Below, one piece after another: positions 25,243 to 36,139 of a stretch of 64,000 nucleotides of DNA. Position 1 is the first letter of the stretch, and every line of letters starts with the position of its first letter. The notes under the pieces are model-generated. The model searched no databases and was not told the DNA's origin. It worked only from the letters and a program-made list of their open reading frames with translations. Source of the stretch: Nemertoderma westbladi (taxonomy: Eukaryota; Xenacoelomorpha; Nemertodermatida; Nemertodermatidae); assembly GCA_032718475.1 (NCBI GenBank), contig JAUCBJ010008715.1, positions 16,025 to 80,024 on the forward strand, read 5' to 3'. The translations under genes were made by a program, and so were the position numbers.

Positions 25243-26142
25243 CCCTCTAGCGGGAGACTGGGTAACTGAAGAAGGAAGGATTAGTTTCCCTACAAAGCCA
25301 CATCCTATGGTCTATTACATATCTACCAAGTTTCCGATTGACGGATCATAAATAACGAAATGTTGGAAGGTTTTCACTTTCATACATTTAGCCCTCTAGC
25401 GGCATATTAAAGAACTACGGATCGATCACCTTCCTCACAAAGACGAGGCATGTGGTCTAGTACATACCGGTACTGTATATTCCAAAATTCAGCTTAAATA
25501 GATTAAGATCAAGGAATTCGCAAAGGTTATCACTTTCCTACATTTCGCCCTCTAGCGGCAGACTCGAAAACTCCGGACCGATTACTGTCCACACAAAGAC
25601 TTAGGATGTCTTCTAGTACATATATGACAAGTTTCAGCGTAATCAGATCATAAACAACTAAATGGAAGAATAATTTCACATTCGGGACATTTCGCCCTCT
25701 AGCGGCAGACTGGAGAACTGCAGACAGATTAGCCTCCTTTGAAATTTACAGCTAATGGTCTAGTACATACTTCCCAAGTTTCAGCTTAAACGGATTAAAA
25801 GCAAAGAAATGGGTGGCCATTTAATGTTTAGACATGTGGCCCTCTAGCGGGAGACTGGAAAACTTCGGACCGATTACAATCCACACAAAGACTCAGGATG
25901 TCATCTAGTACATATATGACAAGTTTCAGCGTAATCAGATCATAAACAACTAAATGGAAGAATAATTTCACATTCGGGACATTTCGCCCTCTAGCGGCAG
26001 ACTGGAGAACTGCAGACAGATTAGCCTCCTTTGAAATTTACAGCTAATGGTCTAGTACATACTTCCCAAGTTTCAGCTTAAACGGATTAAAAGCAAAGAA
26101 ATGGGTGGCCATTTAATGTTTAGACATGTGGCCCTCTAGCGG
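25243..26142. repeat. about 147-bp tandem repeat with a conserved CCCTCTAGCGG motif
   Basis: CCCTCTAGCGG occurs in the same orientation at 25243, 25392, 25548, 25695, 25840, 25987 and 26132, spacing 145-156 bp. Between motifs, diverged copies of CTAGTACATA, AAGTTTCAGC and GGATTAAAAGCAAAG recur. Two adjacent monomers (from about 25590) are duplicated almost perfectly as a 292-bp dimer (from about 25882). The reverse complement CCGCTAGAGGG resembles the core of the CTCF binding motif. Confidence 0.9.
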
Positions 26143-26265
26143 GAGACCATTGCACTGATGGTGTCTGAAAGTCTCTCAAAAATCTCAACTTTTGCTCATA
26201 TTGATACCTACAAATTTTCAACTTGGCAGCTTTAAATCCGACAAAGTTATTAGCATGTCAAAATC

Positions 26266-26334
26266 GTAACGACGACGACAACGACGACGACGACAACGAC
26301 GACGACGACAACGACGACGACGACGACGACGACA
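26266..26334. repeat. ACG/ACA trinucleotide repeat
   Basis: About 69 bp of ACG triplets with occasional ACA. A minus-strand frame through it is Arg-rich, but no gene context supports translation. Confidence 0.95.
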
Positions 26335-26779
26335 ACTATTTGCATAAATTGACCCACCCCCTAACAGTGTCAATTCGCTAAGGCTCCGCCAACTTCGTGG
26401 CTCGCCCCACACCCAGTAGAAAGATTCTTTACAGTCGTCTTGGGTGAGGTATCCGTTGAGATTGGCTGAGTCGGTGAAGGAGAGCTCTTGTCTGCGAACT
26501 TCTAACTCAGCTGATTGGAGAGACCATGATCCCCTGGTGAGAATGATAGTTTCATACACCCATAAACATTTCCCCCTCCAAACAAATATACTTCGTCTGC
26601 AAACCAAACAGAAAAGCAGAACTGCAGAAAAGCAAACAAGCAAGTGAAAAGCCAAACAGAAGGTTATGCACAGAAGCAATAAACAATTTATATATTTAGT
26701 AATCCCTGATGACTAACTACAGACTACAGATTATATGTCACACTAATAATGTCTTTCATTGTTTCACATCATCGTAACT

Positions 26780-28330
26780 TACCTCATTGGCTATAACTAG
26801 ACCATAACTAAATATGTACTCCACCCCTATTGGCTACTACTAACCTCAGCATACTCCCTTCCCTTTGGCTACTAACCTCTGTATACTTCCCTCTTATTGG
26901 CTACTGACAAGGCGTACTTCTCTCCCATTGGCTACTAAACTCTGCGTACTTCCACCCAATTGGCTACTACTAACCTCAGCATACTTCCCTCCCATTGGCT
27001 ACTAACCGCTGTATACTTCCCTCTCATTGGCTACTAACAAAGCGTACTTTTCTCCCATTGGCTACCAAACTCTGCATACTTCATTCCAATTGGCTACTAC
27101 TAACCTCAGCAAACTTCCCTCCCATTGGCTACTAACCGCTGTATACTTCCCTCTCATTGGCTACTAACAAAGCGTACTTTTCTCCCATTGGCTACTAATC
27201 TATGCTTACTTCCATCCAATTGGCTACTACTAACCTCACCATACTTCCCTCCCACTGGCTACTAACCTCTGTATACTTCCTTCTCATTGGCTATTAACAA
27301 AGCGTACTTCTCCCTTCTAAATTCTGCATTCTACCATCCAATTGGCTACTACTAACCTCTACATACTTGACTTCCCTCCCATTGAATACTAACCTAGAGA
27401 ATATTCCTATCATAAGTCTCATTGACTACTGACATAGGCGTACTTCTCTCTCATTGGTTACTAATAAAGGTGTACGTCACTCTCATTGGCTACTAATAAA
27501 GGTGTACTTCACTCTCATTGGTTACTAATAAAGGTGTACTTCACTCTCATTGGCTACTAACATATAGCCATACTTCTCTCGCATTGACTACTAACATATA
27601 GGCATACTTCACTCTCATTGGTTACTAATAAAGGTGTACGTCACTCTCATTGGTCACTAATAAAGGTGTACTTCACGCTCATTGGTTACTAATAAAGGTG
27701 TACTTATTTCTCATTGGTTACTAATAAAGGTGTACTTCACTCTCATTGGCTACTAACATATAGCCATACCTCTCTCTCATTGGTTACTAATAAAGGTGTA
27801 CGTACTTCTCTCTCATTGGCTACTAATAAAGGTGTACTTCACTCTCATTGACTTCTAACATAGGCGTACTTCACTCTCATTGACTACTAACATAGGCGTA
27901 CTTCACTCTCATTGGCTACTAACATATAGCCATACTTCTCTCTCATTGGTTACTAATAAAGGTGTACTTCACTCTCATTGACTACTAACATAGGCGTACT
28001 TCACTCTCATTGACTACTAACATATAGCCATACTTCTCTCCCATTGGTTACTAATAAAGGTGTACTTCTCTCTCATTGGTTACTAATAAAGGTGTACTTC
28101 ACTTTCATTGACTACTAACATATAGCCATACTTATCTCCCATTGGTTACTAATAAAGGTGTACTTCTCTCTCATTGGTTACTAATAAAGGTGTACTTCAC
28201 TCTCATTGACTACTAACATAGGCGTACTTCACTCTCATTGACTACTAACATATAGCCATAATTCTCTCTCATTGGCTACTAATAAAGTTGTACTTATCTC
28301 TCATTGTCTACTAACCTCAGCGTATCTCGG
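26780..28330. repeat. ATTGG-rich minisatellite of about 33 bp
   Basis: About 45 units of the form ATTGGCTACTAA followed by a variable 10-12 bases and TACTTCnCTCnC run through 1.5 kb. The left half carries ACCTCTGTATACTTCC-type spacers; the right half carries TAATAAAGGTGTACTTCACTC or CATATAGCCATACTTCTCTC. ATTGG is the reverse of the CCAAT box and is kept in most units. Confidence 0.9.
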
Positions 28331-28619
28331 ACCCATTGGCTTATTTCTATATCGTGCGAGTTTCCTCCGGTTACAATAGCAACAAATAATAATAGCCAGG
28401 AAGATTCCCGCCGCGAATATTGGAGTGACAATACGTATTCCAATTATATCTTAACGAAGAACAATAAAATGAAATAAATAAGGACATCTCACTTTGGTGT
28501 CAAAAAAATACCATCGACGCAAATAACAGCAGATTACTCCCAGAAATAAAACTGTTTTGGTTAGAATAACATGCCACTGTAACCTGCTCATTTCCCTTAA
28601 TTGATATTTTACATACATA

Positions 28620-28764
28620 TTGATACAAGATTGTGCACAGGCTGTTCCTCACGGCGAAAGCAATGTCCTGCGAATCGGAGGCGGCTCTGTTCAAGTGTTA
28701 AGTTTGTGTGAACTCCAATGCGCCATAGTGTCTGCTTTGTAAATGTGTGTATTGTACTCGATAC
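28620..28764 (-). pseudogene. antisense LINE fragment
   Basis: The sequence GCGAAAGCAATGTCCTGCGA and its surroundings match the reverse complement of the LINE at about 250-390 and the antisense copy near 62540-62680, with many differences. It ends at the left end of the DNA transposon at 28765, which seems to have inserted into or next to it. Confidence 0.6.
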
Positions 28765-28805
28765 TACGGAGCCCCTAAAGGGACATTGGTTTCCCCTTTT
28801 TTTTT

Positions 28806-29308
28806 CTAAGTCCGGCCCGGAGATACTATCTCAGGCCCGGAGATACTAAGTCCGGCCCGGAGATACTATCTCAGGCCCGGAGATACTAAGTCCGGCCCGG
28901 AGATACTAAGTCCGGCCCGGAGATACTATCTCAGGCCCGGAGATACTAAGTCCGGCCCGGAGATACTAAGTCCGGCCCGGAGATACTAAGTCCGGCCCGG
29001 AGATACTAAGTCCGGCCCGGAGATACTAAGTCCGGCCCGGAGATACTAAGTCCGGCCCGGAGATACTAAGTCCGGCCCGGAGATACTATCTCAGGCCCGG
29101 AGATACTAAGTCCGGCCCGGAGATACTAAGTCCGGCCCGGAGATACTATCTCAGGCCCGGAGATACTATCTCAGGCCCGGAGATACTAAGTCCGGCCCGG
29201 AGATACTAAGTCCGGCCCGGAGATACTAAGTCCGGCCCGGAGATACTAAGTCCGGCCCGGAGATACTAAGTCCGGCCCGGAGATACTATCTCAGGCCCGG
29301 AGATACTG
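28806..29308. repeat. left inverted-repeat array, 20-bp units, 25 copies
   Basis: Two unit types alternate irregularly: A, TAAGTCCGGCCCGGAGATAC, and B, TATCTCAGGCCCGGAGATAC. From the outside inward the order is ABABAABAAAAAAABAABBAAAAAB. Type B is nearly self-complementary (TATCTC with GAGATA). There are no spacers between units. Confidence 0.95.
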
Positions 29309-29671
29309 TATCTCAAAAGTACAGAACAAGTTCATAGGTGTTATGTTATAGCCCTAACACAGCACTCAACAGAAACAAATTGCAGCCAATCAACTAATTG
29401 GATTCTCAATTCCAGATCAATGGCTGTTCTACAAGTAAAGATATCCTGGCGGGAACATGGAAATTGAGTTTCACATTTCAATTTCTGAGATTGGGGTAAG
29501 GTAGGGTTGAAGTAAAATATTAACTTCATTTTATGTTTCGCATTCTACACAGTTTGACAGTAAGTTTTTGATTTTCTTTGATTGCTTTCTTGTTCTTACA
29601 ATCCTTTATTAATTTTCTGTATACATTGCTTTAAACGTTTAAAGGTTGACTTCGGTTATTGCTCGATCTTA

Positions 29672-31321
29672 ATGATGGACGATCGTAATGAGATGATAGC
29701 GGGTTATTTTGATTTAGGCTTACGCTATAGTGAAATAGCATCGATGTTATATACCAATCATAACATTATCATTAGTGTGCGACAAATAAAACGAATTTTA
29801 CATCATTTACGTTTGAGAAGAAGGAATAATTACTCGACGTCAAATGAAGTAATTAATTTTATTTCAAATGAAATAGCCGGATCGGGATGTCTCCATGGTT
29901 ACCGCATGATGCATACAAAGTGTTTGTTAGCCGGTCTTAGAGTCCGGAAAGAGGACGTCCGTCAGATTCTGCGCGACCTAGATCCCGAAGCAACAGAGTG
30001 GCGTTCGACAAGGCGTTTGCGCCGTCGCCAGTATTACGCCAGGGGGCCGAATTTCATTTGGCACCTTGATGGTTATGACAAGTTGAAGCCATATGGAATT
30101 TGTATCAGCGGTTGCATTGACGGTTTTTCGAGAAAAGGTAAAAATTACTAAATGTGACCAAAGCACTTGTTATCAAAAAACCGTTTATAAATTGGCCATG
30201 CAAGCCATATTATATTAGAAGACCGTTAGGGCTTATTGCTGCCAAAAAAACGTCTGTATGTGCACAATTTACTCATAAATTACCTAGGGAACCCGTAGCC
30301 CAGTTGGTAGAGCGCTGTATCTGTAATAGTAGGGACCCGAGATCGATCCTTGGCAGTTCTAAATTATGTTTTTTATAGGTGGCTATGAGAAGCCCTGACG
30401 GTCTTCTTATAGCCGGCTTGCTGGCATTCTAGTTATTAATGTTTGAAAAATTATTGTTATAATAATTTTTGTTGACAAAAACCGCCTCCATTGATATGGA
30501 GGCGGTTGCGTTTTCTTTTCTAGCGATTTACTTTCAACATAAATTTTAACATTTTAAATTTAACATTTAAAATTTTAGCATAAATTTGGTCACTTTAAAG
30601 TGATTTTGACCCGAAAGTCATCTGGTTGAACTCGTATAACACAAATAATGATTCCAAAATAATTGGTGGTTATTTCCTAGAAGCAGTGTCCAAATACAAT
30701 GGCTGTCCACGAATAGTTAGGGGTGATTTTGGAACTGAGAACGTGCGTGTGAAGGACTTCCAGAGATTATTAAGACGCGATGGTGATGATATACCACAAC
30801 ATAGCTATATTGATGGGGCAAGTACTGCCAACCAACGAATCGAATCTTGGTGGGGGTCACTTAGAAGGCAGTGCACAGAGTATTGGATGGACTTCTTTAA
30901 ATCTTTCCAAGATTCTGGCCTATTTAATGGCAGTGACCTACACAAGGAAATTATTAGATTTTGTTTCATGGCGATAATCCAGGATGAACTAGATAAAGTA
31001 GCGAGTATGTGGAATACACATAGAATTAGGCCATCGCGGAATTTGAATGTACCTTCTGGTAAACCCAATAATATGTTTCGATTCCCAGAACTTTGGGGCA
31101 AAACAAATCAATTATGTCAAGTTATCGCAGATGACATAGACATTTGCCGAGAAGAAGCATTATTCCGGACCGCTACTGGTCATTGTGATAAAGATATATA
31201 CGAGTTATGCATAGAATTTATGCAAAGATTTAGAATACAGCCCGTAGTTACAACGGAACAAGCTAAAAACCTTTATATTATATTGATCCCTGAGATGGAA
31301 AGGTTAATTATTGGACACTAG
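29672..31321 (+). CDS. integrase-core (DDE) transposase
   Basis: Exons 29672-30137 and 30618-31321 (GT-AG, 480-bp intron) total 1170 bases, 389 residues plus stop. The start at 29672 is the first of two ATGs before DDRNEMIAGYFDLGL. The N-terminal part has helix-turn-helix-like character (GLRYSEIASML). The rve-like catalytic core supplies the first Asp in WHLDGYDKL, the second in IVRGDFGTEN and the Glu in ANQRIESWWG, with 38 residues between the last two. The pattern matches a widespread family of animal integrase-core domain proteins. It would cut and join the 28765-35795 element ends. The gene is intact, so the element may be young or the protein domesticated. Confidence 0.85.
30288..30357 (+). 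ncRNA. tRNA-like sequence in the transposase intron
   Basis: The A box TAGCCCAGTTGGTAGAGCG is at 30296-30314 and the B box GATCGATCC at about 30341, the normal tRNA spacing. The T-arm and acceptor pairing is poor, so it is a SINE head or tRNA-like relic. Downstream, within the intron, are a hairpin (CTATGAGAAG with CTTCTTATAG, about 30383-30413) and a perfect hairpin ACCGCCTCCAT/ATGGAGGCGGT at about 30480-30505, followed by T runs. The A box resembles the one in the LTRs at 42454. Confidence 0.5.
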
Positions 31322-31433
31322 CGATATCAGGAGACCAGACTATTGTAAATAGAAATAGAGTAATAACTTTAATATATATTTTTGAAACAATTTCAATTGT
31401 ACAATATACAATATAACTGTGATAACGGAACGG

Positions 31434-31650
31434 ACTACAATGTAAATAGACTAAAACAAGTTAAACATATTTCTGAAACAATTTCAGTGAGTTGAAACAG
31501 TAACAACATAACTGTGATAACGAACTACAATGTAAATAGACTAAAAAAAATTTAAAAAATCAATTCTGAAACAATTTCAGTGAGTTGAAACAGTAACAAC
31601 ATAAATGTGATAACGAACTACAATGTAAATAGACTAAAAAAATATTGATA
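31434..31650. repeat. about 90-bp repeat between the convergent genes, 3 partial copies
   Basis: ACTACAATGTAAATAGACTA recurs near 31435, 31525 and 31618, with CTGAAACAATTTCAGTGAGT between them. It lies between the stops of the transposase and HECT genes, probably in their 3' UTRs. CTGAAACAATTTCAG is itself a short palindrome. Confidence 0.75.
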
Positions 31651-31770
31651 TTGCATAAAATGCACTGACAATGCAAGTGATTGTATTGATATTGCATAAA
31701 ATGATGATATGTACATTTTTGATAGTTTATAATTATTAGTTTAATGCAAATATTTCGGTTTGATAGAGTG

Positions 31771-34661
31771 TCACTCAACACTAAATGTCGTTAGCATTTG
31801 AATTGCATTGACTAAACGGAACTTAAATGTGTCGTAATCGTCCAAGATGGGTAACTTCAATTCCATCGCACACGTATTCACACGGGGCATTCCGATGTAG
31901 ATTGGATTAGTAACGTCTTCATTGTGAATGAAGGAGACACGTGGTGATGGACTGAATCCTAAAGCAGGAACTTTATCAGACCCGGTAACGAACACCATCA
32001 GATCCTTGAGATTAACAGAAGTTGCGATTTCTTGAACATAAATTCCCTCTAAAATAGGCATACAGAAAATAATGATAAGGAAAGCTTGAAAAGTTATATT
32101 TATATATTTATTTCAAGTCAAGGTACTGATATGTCTGGTGACCCAGGCCAGACATGCATGCAATCAATTATTAGCAGCTGATCAGTTGAACGGTAGGTTT
32201 CACCCCAACACTTGACTTGAAATAAATAAATCAAATATAAAACAGTAAATAATGACTATGTGGCTTGTATTATTAGAAAATCACCCCCCCCCCCCCCCCC
32301 CCTCCCGGAAATTTAATCGCACGGGGTGCTTATTATAGTAAAGACGGTACGTTATTAAATTCTAAAATACCATTTAAATCCTGCAGAAAATCTCTCCAAT
32401 AGGTCTGTGTTCGCCTTTCTCGTCGTCGGCGGTTTCCCCCTTCCTCGGACCATTGAACCGTAAAAACTTCTTCAACAATAACCGGGTCCAATTCTTGACT
32501 ACGGAAGATAAATACGTCTTCCCATAAAGTAGGATTCTTTCGAATTTCATCGAGTAGGCCGATTGATTGAAATCCAGACTGAAACCTGCAATCAATTAAA
32601 TAATAGGTCAAATTCTAATAATTATTTATTACATGGGAAAAAAGTAGAACTTTTTTCATTATTCTCGAGGTATTTTATTTACCAAGCGCCAACGAGGTTA
32701 ATAAAGGGTCGAGAGAGTATTAATTATTATTTTTGTACCTTTCAACTGCTGATGCTGCCTGCCTTACACAATGTTAACTGAAATATTTTTTATTTAAGTA
32801 GATTAAATAAAGTAGTAAGTATGTAAGTATAAGTATGTGTATGTGTAAGTAAAGTACAGTATGTATTTAATCAATAAACAATAAATTAGTTAATATCATC
32901 AAATTTGGATATTCATAATTAATTGTTAATTCAATCCATCATCAAAACTTACCACCTCAATCTGACTGCGCCATTCATAGTCAGAAATATCAGATGTAGA
33001 TAATGGAATCTCATCTAGATCTAATGAGTGCCGACACAGTACCATTTTAAACAATAAGGTTGAGAAGAACGATGGAAATGGTCCACGGTGTAAGATGAAA
33101 TAGGTTATCATTTTTGCGGCAACAAAGTAACATTTCTTATTTAAACCTGAAAATAATTTAAATTAATGAAAATTTCTTTATATAATTATATTTTATATAT
33201 AAATAATTTATATATAATATATAATTGACATATATATTTAATTATATTTTATATATAAATAATTTATATATAATATATAATTGACATATATATTTAATTA
33301 TATTTTATATATTTTATAAATATAATTTATTAATATTGTAGTAATAATGCATTAACTGTACATTTGATTGGTTGAATAAGATGGGCAAGGTTTATAATAG
33401 TTTCTCAAATACCGTTATACTTATACTCACTGTTGTAATCGAGACAAAGCATTTTACAGTTCTCATTTCCTTCGAATATAGGTAAAGCTTGTATAGCCAA
33501 CAAAGCTAAACGCATATACTCCCTCATAGGGCCTCCCTCGTCAATCCCATCCTCATCAGCAAACTTGATATCTAGAAGAGCAGACATATTAAATGTCGAT
33601 CTTAGAAACCCTCTACTACCACCATCAAATACGTCATTTCTATCAACATTTACGATATTCTTCATAGCAGTATCATTCACAATATCACGCTCAAAACGAC
33701 GTAAAACATCGAAAAGAGATTCACTATTATCACAATTTTGAAGGGTACCGGTATCTGTATTATTGTGATCAAATTCAAGAGCATCAGGTTCCATGACATT
33801 GAACTCATTATCTTGCTCGAGTTCAATAAGATCAGGTGCATCGACACTTAACTCATTACCTTGTTGGGGTTCAGGGTCATCCATTTGCATTTCCGTATCA
33901 ATAAAGTCATTTTCGGTAAGCTGTCTCGCTTCACTAACATCCCTATCAGTAGGCCTATCGTGCAATACAATTTCTTTTTTTGGTTTGGTACAGATATACA
34001 AAGAAAGAACTTTAAGTTTTGTTGCCTCATAAATATCAGAAATAGTTATTGAGTAGGTATCAAAAGTGCGCTGCTGGAAGTCACGTACCTCAAAATCAAA
34101 AAGATTTTCAGAACCTTTCGAAGAAACACTATTAGGAAAAAACAGTTGTTTTCCTTGGGTGAGAACATCATCTATGTTGGCTTCAGACGAGATGGAGACA
34201 TGACGAGTTCCACCTCCTGAAGACTTTCTAACTTGTCTGTAAGACTTTGTAAGGTCGTCGAAAAACAACCAACCTATGTCAATGCGACGATTAACTTTTC
34301 TTTTCATTTCCAACTTTTCTTTACCAGATTCAGTGGAAGGCTTAATACCGGTATTATTTCTATTATTTCCACGAGCTCCCAGCTTCAGTTTAATTCTATC
34401 TATTCGAGATTTACGCGATTCTTCACTAATCACGTTTGTATTACTGGACTCACCAAGATTTCTCATCTTCAATTTAGCAAAGGCTACCGCGGCCACACGA
34501 TCTCCAAATTTTGGAATATATGCAGATAGCACGCTATCTTCCATTAGTATCACGACGGATTCGTCGATATTCTCTTCAAGTAGTTTTTCAGTTAACATTA
34601 AATCCATACCTCTAACTTCGCGGAGAAATTTAACCAAATCATTCTCATTTTCTGAAGACAT
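31771..34661 (-). CDS. HECT-domain E3 ubiquitin ligase-like protein carried by the transposon
   Basis: Four exons: 34661-33431, 33146-32953, 32578-32371 and 32048-31771, total 1911 bases, 636 residues plus stop with consistent phase. The exon 3 donor was chosen for phase and family fit and is the least certain. HECT ligases transfer ubiquitin through a catalytic cysteine. The N-terminal 300 residues are acidic and basic low-complexity sequence. The HECT N-lobe is seen at FADEDGIDEGGPMREYM and AAKMITYFILHRGPFPSFFS. The C-lobe has MVFVTGSDKVPALGF and the catalytic Cys in PRVNTCAMELKLP. This layout recalls G2E3-like proteins of fish and invertebrates. It lies inside the inverted repeats, so it travels with the transposon. 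No break was seen. Confidence 0.82.
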
Positions 34662-34994
34662 ACTTCTGTTGTTCTATACTGACAGGCTGCTAATTCTGTA
34701 ATTAACAACTAATCCATATAGGCCTACGGTATTTAAAGAACCAGTTTGGTACCGGTAACTGTAAGGACAGTACAGTATATACTACGGTAGTATAAAGTGT
34801 GTACTACTAAGGTAGAACATTGCCAGTATTAGGCCTTGGACTATTGGTAAGGCCTACTCCTGTACAAGTACCAGTCCGGTAGGCCTAGGGCGTGACTACA
34901 GGACTACTGCAGTATACTGGCCATTGGTAAGTCAGCCAGTGCACCACCACACCCACCACCTACTTAAATACTTAATTTGAATTTCCCTCCCTGA

Positions 34995-35752
34995 TATCTC
35001 TGGGCCTGAGATAGTATCTCCGGGCCTGAGATATTATCTCCGGGCCTGAGATAGTATCTCCGGGCCTGAGATAGTATCTCCGGGCCGGACTTAGTATCTC
35101 CGGGCCGGACTTAGTATCTCCGGGCCTGAGATAGTATCTCCGGGCCGGACTTAGTATCTCCGGGCCGGACTTAGTATCTCCGGGCCTGAGATAGTATCTC
35201 AGGGCCGGACTTAGTATCTCCGGGCCGGACTTAGTATCTCCGGGCCTGAGATAGTATCTCAGGGCCGGACTTAGTATCTCCGGGCCGGACTTAGTATCTC
35301 CGGGCCGGACTTAGTATCTCCGGGCCGGACTTAGTATCTCCGGGCCGGACTTAGTATCTCCGGGCCGGACTTAGTATCTCCGGGCCGGACTTAGTATCTC
35401 CGGGCCGGACTTAGTATCTCCGGGCCTGAGATAGTATCTCCGGGCCGGACTTAGTATCTCCGGGCCGGACTTAGTATCTCCGGGCCTGAGATAGTATCTC
35501 CGGGCCGGACTTAGTATCTCCGGGCCGGACTTAGTATCTCCGGGCCGGACTTAGTATCTCCGGGCCTGAGATAGTATCTCCGGGCCGGACTTAGTATCTC
35601 CGGGCCGGACTTAGTATCTCCGGGCCGGACTTAGTATCTCCGGGCCTGAGATAGTATCTCCGGGCCGGACTTAGTATCTCTGGGCCGGACTTAGTATCTC
35701 CGGGCCGGACTTAGTATCTCCGGGCCTGAGATAGTATCTCCGGGCCGGACTT
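34995..35752. repeat. right inverted-repeat array, 20-bp units, about 38 copies
   Basis: This is the reverse complement of the left array: unit A reads CCGGGCCGGACTTAGTATCT and unit B CCGGGCCTGAGATAGTATCT. Type B dominates the inner end, and A and B mix irregularly outward. The array is about 250 bp longer than the left one, so copy number differs between ends. Confidence 0.95.
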
Positions 35753-35795
35753 AGAAAAAAAAGGGGGAAACCCATGTCCCTTTAGGGGCTCCGTA

Positions 35796-36139
35796 CCTAC
35801 ATACCGTTTCGAGATTCCCACTTTTGGAATGAAGATCTATCAAACTGAATCCATAGGGTAACTGACAATGAACAACAATTTAATTATAATTAGATTAGCA
35901 TGTCGAATGGTCGTTGGTATTACCCTCACTAAATATTACTATTTGGCTGTTGCTACCTGTTACGTTCATTTTTTTATTTGTTCGAGATTTAGTACAAACC
36001 TGGTAGAAATCATATTTATTAAGCTATTCTTATATAATCATAACATTATTACACATCTGTAATTATCTAATAAGTATTTGAACACAATATATATATATAT
36101 ATATTAGACCGTTATACAAATAAAAAATACAAATACCCA
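35796..36139. other. intergenic, no gene seen
   Basis: AT-rich sequence between the transposon and the retrotransposon fragment, with a short TA dinucleotide run near 36090. Confidence 0.5.

Larger units (their letters stand above)
28765..35795. mobile_element. 7.0-kb DNA transposon with DDE transposase and HECT gene
   Basis: The left end TACGGAGCCCCTAAAGGGAC is exactly inverted at the right end (GTCCCTTTAGGGGCTCCGTA, ending 35795). Both ends continue through an A/T-rich spacer into arrays of the same 20-bp units in inverted orientation (28806-29308 and 34995-35752). Inside are a plus-strand integrase-type transposase gene and a minus-strand HECT gene, convergent. The flanks give only TA as a possible target duplication. 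The integrase-like transposase could place it near the IS3EU group of eukaryotic transposons, but that is inference from general knowledge. Confidence 0.85.

Noticed and set aside
28806-29308. CRISPR-like array
   Set aside because: Units are directly adjacent with no spacers, and the genome is eukaryotic; they form transposon terminal repeats.
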